Notes under the pieces: model-generated
The model's database searches: none
What the model saw: the letters and a program-made list of their open reading frames with translations, nothing else
What the model was told of the DNA's origin: nothing
Assembly: GCA_947462335.1 (NCBI GenBank)
Contig: OX381720.1
Coordinates: forward strand, 47,666,981-47,730,980
Source of the DNA: Harmothoe impar
Lineage: Eukaryota; Annelida; Polychaeta; Phyllodocida; Polynoidae
Direction: 5' to 3'
Length of the DNA: 64,000 nucleotides
Part shown: one piece after another, positions 24,488 to 38,169 of the stretch
Layout: each line of letters starts with the position of its first letter
Numbering within the stretch: position 1 is the stretch's first letter
Made by a program: the position numbers and the translations under genes

Positions 24488-24983
24488 TCGTGTAGACATC
24501 TAGACAAAAGACATCTTTGCAATGACTAAGCAAATAATTTGTATCTAAATAATCGCTCATCAATTTCTTCATTCAGTGTATCCATTCAGTTTTCATCACA
24601 ACCTGATAGGTGTACTTTTGGTCTAGGTACTATGTGATAAAGGCTATGAAGTCAGTATAAATGTGATACGAACAAGTGTGATGCAAACCACATGAGATCA
24701 TCGACGAATTAGAGATAATTTAGAGCAATCTACAAATTGAGGATGAAAAGAATGTACTCTAAGGGTAGAAGGAGGGAATGATTCCAATTGAGCTAGCTAA
24801 CAAAATATGGTGGTGAAGTATAATACTTTAAGGTGCTTTGATAGAAAGGAATCACACATTTTAAAGCTCCCTGTAGAATATGTATTACCATAATTGGACA
24901 CAGTACCTATCATAAGCATTTATAATTAATCATACCTTTTTGTTAGAATTCAACACGTGTACATAAGGTGCTTTATATCATAT

Positions 24984-25138
24984 ATATTAAAGCCAAGGAC
25001 TGATTGGAATGAAGATATATTCTGTGTACATTTTTACAATTATTGTACATAAGGCACAGCATTCCACGACCGTGTTAGACAGGACAGACTCACCTCATTG
25101 TACCTTTTGCTGCTTGAATTGGATATAAGATTGTAATA
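24984..25138 (+). terminator. Candidate poly(A) signals for the 662-residue gene
   Basis: ATTAAA lies near 24986 and AATAAA near 25133, about 500-650 bp after the stop codon. Either could end the 3' untranslated region. Confidence 0.35.
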
Positions 25139-25289
25139 AATAGACCTGCACACATTTGTGGGAATTTGATGTAATAAGTGAAATCTGCGTTTTAACTGTA
25201 TGTCTTTTGGTTTTACCCTCAAGTTATATCATAACACTATCTAATTTTACTCGTTTTGTATCTATTTGATAGTGTCTGAGTTCCAGTGC

Positions 25290-25700
25290 TAGAAAGCAAC
25301 GTAAATTTAATGATCTCAGCGCTCTGCCGATGTCCTCAACAGGCGGTTGATTGTGTCAGAGCTCTACCGATGTCATAAACATAGGTTTGATGATGTCAGA
25401 GCTCTGCCAATGTTATAAACATAAGTTTGATGATGTCAGAGCTCTGCCGATTTAGTAATCATAGTTTGATGATGTCAGAGCTCTGCTGATGTCATAAACA
25501 TAAGTTTGATGATGTCAGAGCTCTGCCGATTTAGTAATCATAGGTTTGATGATGTCAGAGCTCTGCTGATGTCATAAACAGAGGTTTGATGATGTCAGAG
25601 CTCTGACAACGTCATAAACAGAGGTTTGATGATGTCAGAGCTCTACTGATGTCACGAACCCAGGATTGATGATGTCAGAGCTCTGCTGATGTCCTGCCGA
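25290..25700. repeat. 40-bp minisatellite, about 10 units
   Basis: The unit is about TTTGATGATGTCAGAGCTCT followed by GCCGATGTCATAAACATAGG. The palindromic core CAGAGCTCTG is nearly invariant, while the right half alternates between GATGTCATAAACA and GATTTAGTAATCA versions. Confidence 0.9.
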
Positions 25701-27883
25701 TAGCTCTTGGACGTCAATAAGACACATCAGTAAATCACCGGCCCCCAATGTCTTCATAGAGTTCAACCCAGTAACCGTACATTGGCATATTCAATCGAGC
25801 ACAATCAATCACAATCAATGGTTCAGCTGCAGTAAGCTTCCTACAAGGGACAGCTGCTCCAAAATATTGATCACTTGTTGTGTCTCACCTCGACTGGCAA
25901 TCAATCACCTTATCCGATCATCTAATCATCATTGCACCCATCTTAACTCATCAGCTATAATCAATTAAACACTGTAATAATAATTATCGTGTATTATGCC
26001 ATTCTGTACTCTACATCTGACCTTGGATCATGCTATGCAATTCAATCACTGAGGGGGTGTTAATACATACAGTGATACACTACAGACCAGAACAAGAAAG
26101 GTCCCAAGTATTCTGTGGTTGATGGCTAACATCCTTGTACCAAAAATAGACTTATATTGCACCACAACGCAAAAATACTGTTTGCCTACAAACATGATTA
26201 CTGTAATAACAGGTTGCTGCAAAGCGGATACCAGGATAGTGTATTCTCTGCCTGCAGCTTAATACCATTGTTTGCCTGCAGGTGTGCTATAAATATGCTA
26301 CCAATGTTTGCACGAACTTGTAGTTCCGGTGCTGCGCTATCCCAGACAGTGTAGTCTTAGACACTCAAAGACACGGGATGATGGGTCCTCTTCCATCCAA
26401 TGTGATGCTTGAGACATAATGCCCCTCTCTCTCTCTCTCTCTCTCTCTCAATATGTGTGTGTCCTCTCGCTTACATTTGGACAAAACCACAGCATAGGCT
26501 GAAAGAAAAAAATGTTTCCCATAATAAGGCCCTTACGATCTTACCATCATTGATATGAATCCATTAGTATGCTAACAAAGGATCATTGCGGTGCGGCATT
26601 TACCGTTGCCGCCCCCGCTCATCCTGAACCATCTTGTCTTGGCCCTTTGATACATCACCATTATAGTTACATTATAGAAACCCCCTAATCCATGAGCACA
26701 CAGCTTAATCCCATCTTGATCCTTAACTGATCCCCCACCTCCCCCACACACAGTTATCACCATACAGCAGGGCAGGCTAATCGTTCTGTAGCAAGAGTTG
26801 GTGCCACCTGAGTTGAATACCTATCGCTCTGTATAGATACATCCATCTTTAGCCACCGGCAGCTAAATTTATAATAATCCATTCAGTTTGAGACTAAACC
26901 AAGACTATGTTGGGAGAGGGATGTATAGATGTGCTACAAATTTTGACCCCTCAGAGAGGGATCTCTCAGTCGGCCCTTGGCTCAGAATGCATAATGATTA
27001 TGGGTAGAACTATAGAATAAGCCAGAACTGTACATTTGTATAGCCGCCTCCCACATATTTCCTCATTGGGCATTTTGGTAACTATGCAAATGACACATTG
27101 AATGCTCATTCCATTATGTATCCACTATACATGTATCATATCATCAGCTGCACATGGCTATGACACTGACAGCCTGTATTTCATACCAAAGGCATTTTCG
27201 CATTGACAGAACCACCTAGGTATATGATAGCAGTTGTTCAATTGAGCAGATCTTTAATTGGCAAAGTAGATATGAGTTGTTTTACCCCTATCGGTTAATC
27301 TTCTACTATTAATTAAACAAGCCCGATTATATATTGCGCCCATGGAAATGACGGCAAGTCATAGAAGTTACAGACACATGCTCCAGTCATCTGAGTTGAA
27401 GGTATATTTCCAGTGGCTATATATTGATTAATGTACCAGGATAAATATAACAGGACACCGCTGTGAAGAAGAATTGGCATTGGTTTATTCGCGGATGACA
27501 ATGCTTATGTGTTGGAGAGTGAGGATAGTGTTAGTCTATAATGAAAGATCCCGTTTCAGGCTGAAATTAAATGTTTCACATTCATAAAAAAGTAATTTAC
27601 ATTTAAAATCTAGAACTTGCAACATTTAAACAGTCAAACATTGGTTATGTGTGCACAGTTTGGTATATACGTGCAGTCGCTCGTCTTAAAGGATGATGGA
27701 TGGCGTTTCATTAATTAAGACTTCATTAACATCTCTGATGGACTGGTGCCTAATTCAGTGTCATCACAATGGCCAAATATTAAATCTAAGGATGCCATGT
27801 CGAGACCACTTGATCCATCGTTTACATCATCTATACAGACAAACAGCTGGTTCTAAAATACCTACATATAGGTAGGCGTTATT
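25701..27883. other. Intergenic between two convergent genes
   Basis: A (CT)n run lies at about 26424-26450. A TTTATT near 27483 (AATAAA on the minus strand) is about 400 bp beyond the P450 stop and could be its poly(A) signal. Nothing else is recognised. Confidence 0.35.
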
Positions 27884-30800
27884 TCATCTGGCAGAAAACC
27901 TTGGTTCAAAGATGATAGTAAAGTTGTGTGGCGACACTATGGCCCCACAGGACGCCGGCTCCATACTGGGGAGCGGGGCGCCCTCTGGGAGGCGAAGGTT
28001 GAACGAGTGGAGAATGCCTGTTAGGAAGAGGAACAACTGCTGCCGCGCTATCTCCTCCCCCATACACATACGCCGCCCTGCCGACAGAAAGAGGAATTAG
28101 TTTAATAAAGAGAATTGTCGTCTGCTGAGGTTGAATATTGACAGAACATGGGTTTGTCTTGTTTAGAATATCCTTATTATTTAAGCATCATCTCAGGGTG
28201 TTTTTCAGATGAAGCAATAAGCTCTAAGATGAATGAATGTTTTAAAAAGGTCTAAATGGCACAGGCGATGAAGGGATATAGTGAACGATATCTTATAGAA
28301 ATGACATCTATGTTAACTTGGAACCTACTATATTCCTAGCCATAGGAACTGATGTTGGACGAGGATTATTGAAACCATTCCAGGTAGACCTGCGCAGTGC
28401 AATTCCCTACAGATGGCAGCACAAAACAGGCGGAATAAATAGACATGGCATATGGGTATTTCCTTAAAGGCTAAGACTTCTCAAACCAAATCGTAAAATC
28501 CTATGCCAGGGTCGTTGAGTTTATATAACACCTCAGTTAAATTTAGAATCGCCCAAGCACAATCCCTGAGATCCAGGCATGTCCTAGCTCTGTAGGATCA
28601 TTTTCCCTAGCAAAGTACCCCAAAAATAATGGCTCAGGTAACCAAGAAATAGGATGCTGGTTGTTCCCTTCCAGCAATTCACTGCTCTACATAAGTTGCA
28701 CTGGTGTGACCAGCAGTTAGACTATGCCAGTGGTAGTATACAATACTATTGATACCCACAAGTGTACTGACTGTCTAGACTACCACTTATGTGTCCACAG
28801 AAAACGGTATACTACCCCTTGAATAGACCACATCCCATGGATTCGGTTAAAAATAAACACTTGAATACAAAAGGATTCCTTTCTGCATTGTGTATCCCTA
28901 GAAGCCTAGTTCAATGATTAATTTAAGGAGGTTGTGATAGCTTTATCCTGGTTTTATAGAATGTTTCATACCAAGCCAAGCCTGATTCATGCTCCCCATA
29001 CCAATTTCACCTGACCAGGCCGGGTCAACTGGTTCAAGGTAATAGAGTTGTCCAGTTGTGCTATTTATCGCTGATTGGGGATCAAACAAACGCAGTGCCC
29101 TGTGCTGGGTGCAGTCAGTAGGGTTTGTAAACTACAAATGTGCAAATCGATCTGAGAGACTGCCAGTGGCACAGTTAGGAACTACATGATCCACTCTCCT
29201 GCAGTCTCAGAGATCGGCCCCTTTAAAACCAAAATGGCGATATTGGCATTTCGTATAATCCACATGGTGACATGATTTAAAAGGGGGACAGGAAGATCCC
29301 TCCTCCCCCCGCTATCAAGATCCCCGCAGCTGTCCGGCTAATAGGAAACACTGCTACAGGACGCTACACCTTTAATATACATGAAGGCAGTGGCGGATCC
29401 AGGCTTGTCTAGGGGGGGACCTGGCCAACCTGGGGTGACAGTTATCAGGGGGTTTTGGGGGGCATGCCCCCCCCCCCCCCCACACAAGAAAATGTTGATG
29501 TACTGGACATTAAATGGTGCATTCTCATGCATTTTAGGACACGATATTTTAAGAGGCAGCCCCCTCCCCCAACCCAGGTCATTTATACTCCACTGAAATA
29601 GACTATGATCAGATGATGTGTCATATATTGTGTCATATATCATCTCCATCTCTCTCCCTTTCCCCTGTTCTCTTTTCTCATCTTCCTTTTTTTCTTTTTT
29701 TTCTTTTCTTTTCTTCTTTTTTTTTTTTGGGGGGGGGGGCAAGGCCCGTTGGGCTACCCCCTGGATCCGCCAATGTGACGTGACGTCATTGGCTATGTCT
29801 CATGACGTAGCACAGACATAATAGAGTACACAGGTGCAGCGTCAGCCTTGAATTACCTTAGCTATGTTTGGTAATAGGGTACACTTACCCGATACCCATG
29901 ACGTCAATATCCTCCAGGTTTGGCCTACCTCCTCGATATATGGAGGAGGAGCCAGCCATGCACGACCACACTGAATATCTAGGGTACTATACCCTATTTC
30001 TAAAAATAGCCCAGGTCATCACAGACTGACACAGAAATCGTTAGCCCCACTATACTTTGTGACGTCATTGGACATTACCAATGACGTCAAAAAGCTGTGT
30101 AGGGTCAGGTAAACATGTACATAGAAGCTGACGTGGGATGGGCAGTTTCTTTCCAATCGTTTATCTAGTGGGCCTTTCACATGATCCGCTCACCCCGGAT
30201 CAGCCCATGAATATTATTAATAAAGTCTTCAGAATAACACTGCAACCCAGTGGACACAGAATTCAGTTCCACGTTGAATCAATGCTGAATCAATATTGAA
30301 TCAACATTGACAACCAGTTTTCAACGTCGATTCAATGTTCTGTGCCCACTGGGAAGAAGTAACTCACCCATGCCAAACGGCACCCAATGGGCATCTTTGA
30401 CCACCTCACCGTCTGCCCCCAGGAAGCGTTCAGGACGGAACAGCTCGGGTTGGGGCCAGTACTCCGGGTCGTGCAGCACGGCGTGCAGGTTAGCCCTCAC
30501 CTGGAGGTGGGAATTAAAGTAAACATAGATAAAGATTGACAACCACAACCAAGAGTTCCAGATAGTATAGGCCCAAGACGACAAAATAAGAGATAATGTA
30601 GACAAATTTATGTGCGGGTAGCGTACTATCTCGGGTGCTTGTTTGGCCTTTATCATTCATAAATGCCTTTGTACTACAAAATTCATATACACATGTACAT
30701 AATTTTGTAAGATAAAGACTATTGTATCACTAAGGCTCTTATGCTACAAAATTACATTTTTCCTACAGAAATATTACCCTTATCCTACAAAACCCTTCTT

Positions 30801-33800
30801 TGAGCAGTTTTGTAGGATAGGGCAACTTTGCAGGATAATGAGTTGACTGATAGTCTTTATCCTACACGTCTATACATTGAGAAATTATTTATAATACAGC
30901 ACTATTCATTCAATAAAGATAACTCTCACCTGTGTGCCCTTGGGTATACGATACCCATTGATCTTGACGTCTGTGAGGGTACCATGGAAGAGTGCAGAAG
31001 GTAGGATGCTGGCCATGCGCTGTATCTCCATAATGGTGGCCTCTGTGTAATGTAGGCGTCTCCTGTCTGAGAGCACCGACACGCCCCTAGCGGTAGGCGC
31101 ACCAAGCACACGGTCCAACTCATTCTGCATCTGGAAGGGGAAAACCTTAGTTATTATGCTCTTATTGGCACAATTATAATACATACAACAGCTACATTCA
31201 AGTAGGGACATGGAGGCTAGACAAGACATCAATGGCTGCCTAAATCCGAAACATGCCCCAATTGAATGTGATTCACTGTTTTGATTTAGGTTTTCCAAAG
31301 TTCCCAAAGTAATTCATAATGGTGTGTCACATAAATAATTATGAATTGATAGACTGGAGAGCATACTATGTGGTTTGTTTTACTTTAAGTCCATATATAG
31401 AAATGGGCCTTGATGTGAAAGGACTGGGCGGTGTTTTTTTGTACACTAATTCTGTGTAGAGGAATTATCCTCCACTTGTCAGAACTGGGACAGTGCTTCT
31501 AAACTAATCCGAAACATTAATGTAGTACCATTGGAATGCCCTTTCAACTGATTCTTGTCAGGATTCATTCTCCAATGAATAAGTCTAAAACGTGCTGGCT
31601 CTAGATACTTACGATCGACAAGGTTACATGGGTATTACCTTTTTAATCAAAATTGATAGACACCATTGGGCTAAGTGATAACGGCAGATGGGCCAAATGA
31701 GTATTTCTTTTTAAGGGACAGGGAATATATAATAGGGGTTTAGTAACAATGACATGAGGAATAATACCAAAGTGATCAGGAACATTTCCTAAAATTGTCA
31801 GGGAACACCCCCCCCCCCCACACACACACCCTCAAAGATCCAGTGCCCCAACATTCACACTGTAAAAAGCTGCCATTTATTTTGGTGTAGCTTCTACTGT
31901 ATAGGTGTACGGTTCATTGTAGGTAAATAGTAGAATATACAGTAAATCTACAGTAGATTCTACTGTAAATCCATTATCCAGTAGGTTCTACTGTAGATCT
32001 ACAGTAGATTCTACTGTGTACCTACACTAACTACTTACAGTTGAGCTCACCTTATCCATGACGAGGGTGTGCCGTATGAGGTAGAGCAGCGCCCACCTTA
32101 AGGTGGTGGCCGTGGTCTCAGACCCCGACACAAAGAAGTCTACAGCGACGTCGTGCAGCCAGTCCTCCGTTATCTCGGCCTTGTTGGTGGCCTTGCCATA
32201 CAGCTCCAGGAGGTAGTGCTCGATGAAGTCTCCGGGCTCGGTGATAAGGCCGCCCCGCACCCAGCGCCGCCGCTCACGGATCTCCATAGCCACAAACTCG
32301 TGCACACCCTGGAGGAGGATGTTTTAGGGAATAGTATAGGGTTTTGTCTCTTGTAGTCATCATAATTGAAAAATGGAATTGAGGTGCTGTCAGCAAAAAT
32401 GCTAATTAACTTGTGTTATCATTGTAAGTACCGACCTTTTCTGTTATCCAATGGAATCAAATGTAATTGTATTCATACTTTTATGTTTCTTGAGATCAGC
32501 AGAATAAAAACCTTGCAACTTGAAAATTGATGAATTGAACTCTTGGGCTTTCAATTGATGCAAATGCATATTATATGTCAATAACAATGTCTACATTTTC
32601 ATAATAGTTCCCAGTAAACAAAAAACGTTATAGAATGTTTTTCTATGGCTCCTTATCGTCGCAAGACGTTAGTTAACGTTCAAAACGTTATTTTGACGTA
32701 GAATGACTTTTTTGTTAGCAGGGTTACATGTCTATACTAAAAATTATTCGCCATGTAGGCGGAGTTCAGCTGCTGCCATTGGGGGACTGAAGAGGCGATT
32801 CCTTCAAGCATCAAAAGCGTCTATATTGATGAATACCAATTTTTAACAAGTATTTGTTATCCTGTAGACAATTCAGACATCAGTTACTAACGTGATAGAC
32901 TGATATAGCGTCCCATTGAGTATAAATAACAGGTTTATCAACTAAAATGGAACGAGATGAAAATAATTATAAAAATTAAAGATTCTAAAATTCTAAAAAT
33001 CATCTTCTCACCTTGACAGCAGTGGAGAGTTTCCGTAGGGTGCTGTGGTGTAGCGTCATGTAGGCATAGAGCCCAGACATAAGAGGCACCCCAGCCCACT
33101 CCGCCTTACCCAGGAAGGTACTATGTGCTTCATTCAAGTTGTGCATGAGCTTCAAAAGTTTGTGGTCATTATGATTAAATCGTTTTGAGAACAACAAAGA
33201 GCAGATTATATTAGCTCCACATGTGTTGAAGCACAGGGAAGGGTCAAAGGGAGTGGATCTGGTGACCTTAAGCCGGGTGAGAAGGGATTCCCGCTCCTCC
33301 AGTAAGCAGTGCTCCACACTGTGCTTACCCCAGGCAAACCTGTGCAGGATGGAGAGGGCATTGTGTCGCTGTCTGGACCACTCTGGTGAATAGTCTCCAT
33401 CTATGATACCTGGAGGTAGCATGGAGGTGGGAATTAGAATTGGTAAAGTGTCAACAGTTACAGAGGAATTATGAGTGCAAGAAGAAAGCTGTGACACCTA
33501 TGATGGCTTGATAAGAATACAAATCATGCTCATAATCTCTATGCAGCATATTCTGGGCCACCTGTTGTTAATGATTGTGACTAAAGTAAATTTTGATGGT
33601 GGTAAGATTACTTTGAATCATGATTTAACCATTGAAAGGAGTTATAAAAAGAATGCATTCCGGTCCAAAGTATCTACTACATTAATGGAAACTACACTGA
33701 ACTATAGCATAACCAATCTATGGGGAGTGTGAAATGGCACTTTACTCCACTTTGTTTGCCACTGACATGTCCAATAACAGCATTAGTTGTTCTTAATTAG

Positions 33801-35831
33801 CTACCACTTTCTTTTACAAGGGACTGTATATCAATCAAGTTCCGACACAGCAGTGTTCAAAGATCCAAAATGTGACAAATGTCTGCATGATCGCTACTTA
33901 CCATATGCTGAGTAATACTTGTGGACTAGGTCCTGTTTCATAAGGCGGGGTCGGCCAGCGAACTCCACCCCTTTACACACAAATGCCTCCTTTATAGACT
34001 CATAGTCATTGAGTACCACGACCCATCTGCAACACAAGGGGACAAGACAAGGGTCAGGTATAGCCTGTACTGGTTATAGTCATTGAGTACCGCCACCCAC
34101 CTGCAACACAAGGGGACAAGACAAGGGTCAGGTATAGCCTGTACTGGTTATAGTCATTGAGTACCACCACCCACCTGCAACACAAGGGGACAAGACAAGG
34201 GTCAGGTATAGCCTGTACTGGTTATAAATAGTCATTGAGTACCACGACCCACCTGCAACACAAGGGGACAAGACAAGGGTCAGGTATAGCATGTACTGGT
34301 TATAGTCATTGAGTACCACGACCCACCTGCAACACAAGGGGACAAGACAAGGGTCCTTTATTGTCTAGATGGTTATTACTAATATAGGTATTGGGTGGTC
34401 AATATTTGACAACATTTTGATGCCTTGGAGAGAAAGTCCAGCACCGCCTGGTCCCCTTTCAAAGAGGGTCAGATCATGCTGGACTGATTATATGAGATAG
34501 AGAGTCAGGAAATTACTAGACTCTGGAGGTAGAGTTCAACGGGATTTTCTAAACTGGGCTATACTGGTCTGGGCTATCATGACCCTTACTGTGAACCAGT
34601 CACGGTTCTGTAGTTATCTATACCAGCATAGGCCCTCTAGGTGACCCCTCTTCTATAGACATGTATGAGTTAATTTTGGGGTGTATGATTCGTCCTAGTC
34701 TCAGCTATTGACACGTTGTATTGGGGTACGTGTAGAGGTGTGACGTCAGTAAGCCGCCAGTAGCAACATAAATGTCAAGTATACATCTATGTATGAAAGT
34801 TGAAAGGGCTATATAGTGAGCGCTTTATTTCTATTTTTATCAAACTATTAAATCTTGCATGCATGTATTTATAGCTTAAACCTGGCACCCCATGCCCTCT
34901 ATTGTTAAAGTTCTTTGGGTGACTGTGTGGCTCTCTTATCGTGTCTCTTAGATGCCACACGGTCTGAAATCCTTTCTATAGAATTAACCCTTTCATCTAT
35001 TGACTACTCAGAGAGCAGCTAGCTGACCTTCCATATAACTATACCTAGCAGTACATAACCATGAATTATATATCATAGCTCTTATCAGCTTTAATACCAG
35101 CTTTAGAGTACACAAAAGGTACCTACTCTTGTCCTAGGGCTATACTGAAGATGTGTCCATAGACCTTGGCCAGCCTGGTGAACTCCTTGTACAGCTCGGT
35201 GTGACAGTGCCCTAGGAAGGGGGCACTCCCTACCAGGGGCAGCCAGGGGGGCCCAGGGGGGAACCCTGAGGGACGCAGGGCGCCCACCTGAAATAAAGGA
35301 CAAGTTATGATTCATATTAGGGAGACTACACAGTCTAATAATATTTCAGTTCTTTCTGGTCTAAATATTGTACACCATGCAATATCAACTTAGATTGTAA
35401 ATTTAGATTTATAAAAATATATACTTACTGAAGCATAAATAAGTACCATAAATGTTGGCAATGTGAGGCTCCATACTATACTAATTTTAGAGATAGTATA
35501 TATTCTATGCTTCATGGAGTCTCGACGTCCTTGAATAATACTCAAAATGTCTGTAGATAATAAGTCTATAACCGAATCCTCTACAGTTACGTAAACTTCT
35601 TGAAAAATAGTTTGTTTCATGAATCATTCTTGGCATTCGCAAAATAGATAAATTCGATAGAGATTTGATTCGATAAAAGAATACGTTGAGAGAATAACTT
35701 ACCCATACTCTAGTGAGAAGTATAAGGCAGATGATTAGTATGACTAGTGTAACGATAGATGCATTCTGCAATAGCAGAAGCATGTACCTGTCAAATAACA
35801 TTGTCAGTGATGCTGGTAGAAGAGGAATCAT
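27884..35831 (-). CDS. Cytochrome P450, CYP2 clan (8 exons, 532 aa)
   Basis: A microsomal haem monooxygenase. Minus-strand exons in transcript order: 35831-35703, 35287-35127, 34026-33902, 33409-33012, 32308-32051, 31130-30930, 30500-30368, 28077-27884. All introns are GT-AG and phases agree, giving an intact 1599-bp frame. The start ATG at 35831 has an in-frame TGA just upstream. Residues about 15-40 are a hydrophobic membrane anchor, followed by the proline hinge [12 protein letters not shown]. Hallmarks: I-helix SGSETT (about 332), K-helix EIQR (392-395), FRPERF (445-450) and haem loop FGMGRRMCMG with Cys473 as the iron ligand. Length and exon plan are typical of CYP2-like enzymes (steroid, fatty-acid or xenobiotic substrates). 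The exact family and substrate cannot be assigned. No lesion seen, so it is probably functional. Confidence 0.93.
29388..29775. mobile_element. hAT-like non-autonomous element in the last P450 intron
   Basis: The ends are inverted: CAGTGGCGGATCCAGG at 29388 and CCTGGATCCGCCAATG ending at 29775. The interior has a poly-C run, a T-rich run and TTTTGGGGGG runs and no intact gene. The CAGTGGCGGATCC-type terminus is common in hAT-superfamily elements of marine animals (established pattern). An 8-bp target duplication was looked for and not seen. Confidence 0.6.
30249..30352. mobile_element. CCCAGTGG...CCACTGGG mini-element beside a P450 splice donor
   Basis: About 105 bp with ends CCCAGTGGACACAGAA and TTCTGTGCCCACTGGG. 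The interior repeats TTGAATCAA-like words. It ends 14 bp from the donor GT (30367-30366, minus strand) of the exon that carries the first half of the haem-binding loop. Confidence 0.7.
31858..32041. mobile_element. CACTGT...ACAGT palindromic element in a P450 intron
   Basis: A second copy of the family at 1850-2041: CACTGTAAAAAGCTGCCATT at the left, TAGATTCTACTGT palindromes in the middle and CACTAACTACTTACAGT at the right. It ends about 9 bp from the donor GT (32050-32049, minus strand) of the I-helix exon. Confidence 0.75.
34003..34353 (-). repeat. 74-bp tandem repeat spanning a P450 intron-exon boundary, five copies
   Basis: Units begin at 34003, 34077, 34151, 34229 and 34303 (spacing 74, 74, 78, 74). 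Each contains, on the minus strand, the pyrimidine tract and acceptor TTGTGTTGCAG plus the first bases of exon 3 (TGG-GTxGTGGTACTCAATGAC, encoding WVVVLND). The copy at the exon is the true acceptor (CAG at 34029-34027). Four upstream copies place decoy acceptors at 34103-34101, 34177-34175, 34255-34253 and 34329-34327. Confidence 0.9.
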
Positions 35832-36726
35832 CAAGAATGTGATTCAAGTCATGCAGGGAATCAGGATCAAGAGAAAGTCCCAATACACACTATTTCACTT
35901 CCAGGCTGAGGTCCCAGTGGGGTATCATTAATCCAATATGCTGTCAGACAATACGTATCCATCAGTGTATGTTATGGAAATAGTGTTAAATCCAAATGGC
36001 GAGGATGATATCAAGGCCCCAGCGATGTCCAACACTATTCCATGAGCTACAGTCATCACTGTCAGAGCTTCGTGGTATCCTGTGTATCCGTACCCGGCTA
36101 TGTTTGGTATATATAAAAGCCTCTTCACGTAAAATCCAATTGCCCTCTGATATCATCAACTCTATATGCAGCTTGCCAACGTCCTGTGATACTTTAAAAG
36201 CTACTTTTATGTTTTCTAGAGGATTGGACCTTGAGGTTAGGTTCCTACCATTCCGACCACCCCTCACGTTCTGAATCTAAGATCTATGTAGGTCTGAGTT
36301 TAGGGTACTGATGCATTGCCCCTGCTCCACTTACCCTCAACCCTCAACCCTCAACACACCCCCAGCCCTACCCCACCCCACGTGAACAGCTGACTAGGTG
36401 GGTTGGTGCGGGTGCGGCCACCCGTATACATATTGATACGCCAGAGTGACCAGGGCAGCCCTGGAGAATCTCCATATATGTATAAACACCTCTGACGCCC
36501 TGGGGTTCTCTGCTTTCCCTGAGAAACTGGAGACTGTACCATCCACTTATCATATATGGCTGTGTCTCATGAGATTGGTACAATTGAAACGTCTTTGACC
36601 GGGTGTCGTCTTTGACCAGCAAGTTCCAAAAGGGCTGAAATGGGGGCTATGTAGACAGAAATAGGGGTGGGGCAGGTTAATGGATATTTTAACACTATAT
36701 ATATTACAAATTTCTTGGTACATATT
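35832..36726. other. Upstream flank of the P450 gene
   Basis: It probably contains the minus-strand promoter, but no TATA box in a convincing position was identified. Overlapping frames of about 90 codons on both strands at 35986-36274 show no recognisable domain. At 36585-36625 lies a CTTTGACCGGGTGTCGTCTTTGACCAG phrase related to the ends of the element at 60273-60620. Confidence 0.35.
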
Positions 36727-37055
36727 GTATAACTGTAACCCTCCCCACCCTGCACCATGCCCTTGTTATGTAACTGTAACCCTCCCCGCCCTGCACCATG
36801 CCCTTATTATAGCACTGTAACCCTCCCTGTCCTGCACCATGCCCTTGTTATGTAACTGTAACCCTCCCCGCCCTGCACCATGCCCTTATTATAGCACTGT
36901 AACCCTCCCTGCCCTGCAACATGCCCTTGTTATGTAACTGTAACCCTCCCTGCCCTGCACCATGCCCTTGTTATGTAACTGTAACCCTCCCTGCCCTACA
37001 AAATGCCTTTATTATGTAACCATGCCTTTATCTATTATGGAACTGTAACCCTCCT
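36727..37055. repeat. 41-bp minisatellite, about 8 units
   Basis: The unit is about GTAACTGTAACCCTCCCCGC then CCTGCACCATGCCCTTGTTAT. Units alternate TATGTAACTG and TATAGCACTG starts, indicating two-unit block duplication. Confidence 0.9.
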
Positions 37056-38169
37056 GCATGAATGTTGTATTTTTGTGATTTGTGTACGAAGGGACATAAT
37101 TCAGAAAAATGTCCAATGACAATTACTTTTATTTCTGAACTCCTAGAGTTGGACAATTACGTCAAAACTTGTTTTTTTGCCTAACTTCACATGTTTCATA
37201 ATTGTGTCCTCCATGTATGCTGAGACAGCAACAATCGTTCCTAAACAGCATTAGATTTATGCAGTATTTCACAGATTCCAAAGTTTTTAATCAGATATTG
37301 AGCCCAATTATTATGCCCCAGCCCTTTCTATAACTCATTGTAAGGTCCGTCCCATTTCTTTTGTCCAGCAAATAGCCTCCTAGTACTACTAGGAAGGGCA
37401 ACCCAATATAATTTAAATTCAATCCTGAGATGCCTGTATGTAGTAAGGCGGGGGGGGGGTGAGGATACACGGGTATGGACTGATTTATAAAACTGTCATA
37501 TTTCAATATCTATAAAACTCGATTAAATGTTGGCTTGAGAAATGACCTACAAAATGGCATTTTTAAACTGTATGCAATTTCAATTTCAGAATTTTATAAA
37601 GAATCTTGAAGACAAATCACTGTACTCAAAACATTGATATTTTGTGCATGTCTGTCTGGTTTGTTTGACTTTTAAGTTCTCTTTCTATTACCATAAAGTG
37701 CTATGGCTATGGGTCTGAGGAACTTATGGGGTTGATCGTGATGGTTTGATAGTTTGGCCAGTGCCCTTATTTGACCTGGCTTAATGACTGGCCGACAGTT
37801 ATCCCCCTGCACCAACGTGACAGGAGGATGATGATTAACCCTTATTAGCCGGAGACATACCACCACTCATCTTAGGAACAAACGTACCAATAACCGTTCT
37901 GGTAAAGTGCTTTCATACTTTGTATAGGAGGCGATGTGTCAAGGATGCAAGTAGCACGGTGCTGCCATCTTGTATAGTACTGAGAACCACTTGTAAAGGA
38001 CACCTGATATCAAGCTGGCCCCACCTCCACCTTTGCTCCTGGGGCCGATGTTCAGCCTTCTGTGCACCTGAGATACACTTGTAGAAATGTATCTGAGATA
38101 CAGAAGAAACTGACCAATCCGAAGCCGGCACCTGCTGCAGCAGATGCATCTGCTGCTTTCCAAGATGGC

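Noticed and set aside
25290..25700. Possible CRISPR-like regular repeat
   Set aside because: Repeat units are contiguous with no unique spacers, in animal DNA; a 40-bp minisatellite.
29388..29775. 8-bp target duplication around the hAT-like element
   Set aside because: Flanks CATGAAGG and TGACGTGA do not match.
35986..36274. Overlapping frames of about 90 codons on both strands upstream of the P450 gene
   Set aside because: Neither strand shows a domain or splice logic; could at most be untranslated or chance sequence.
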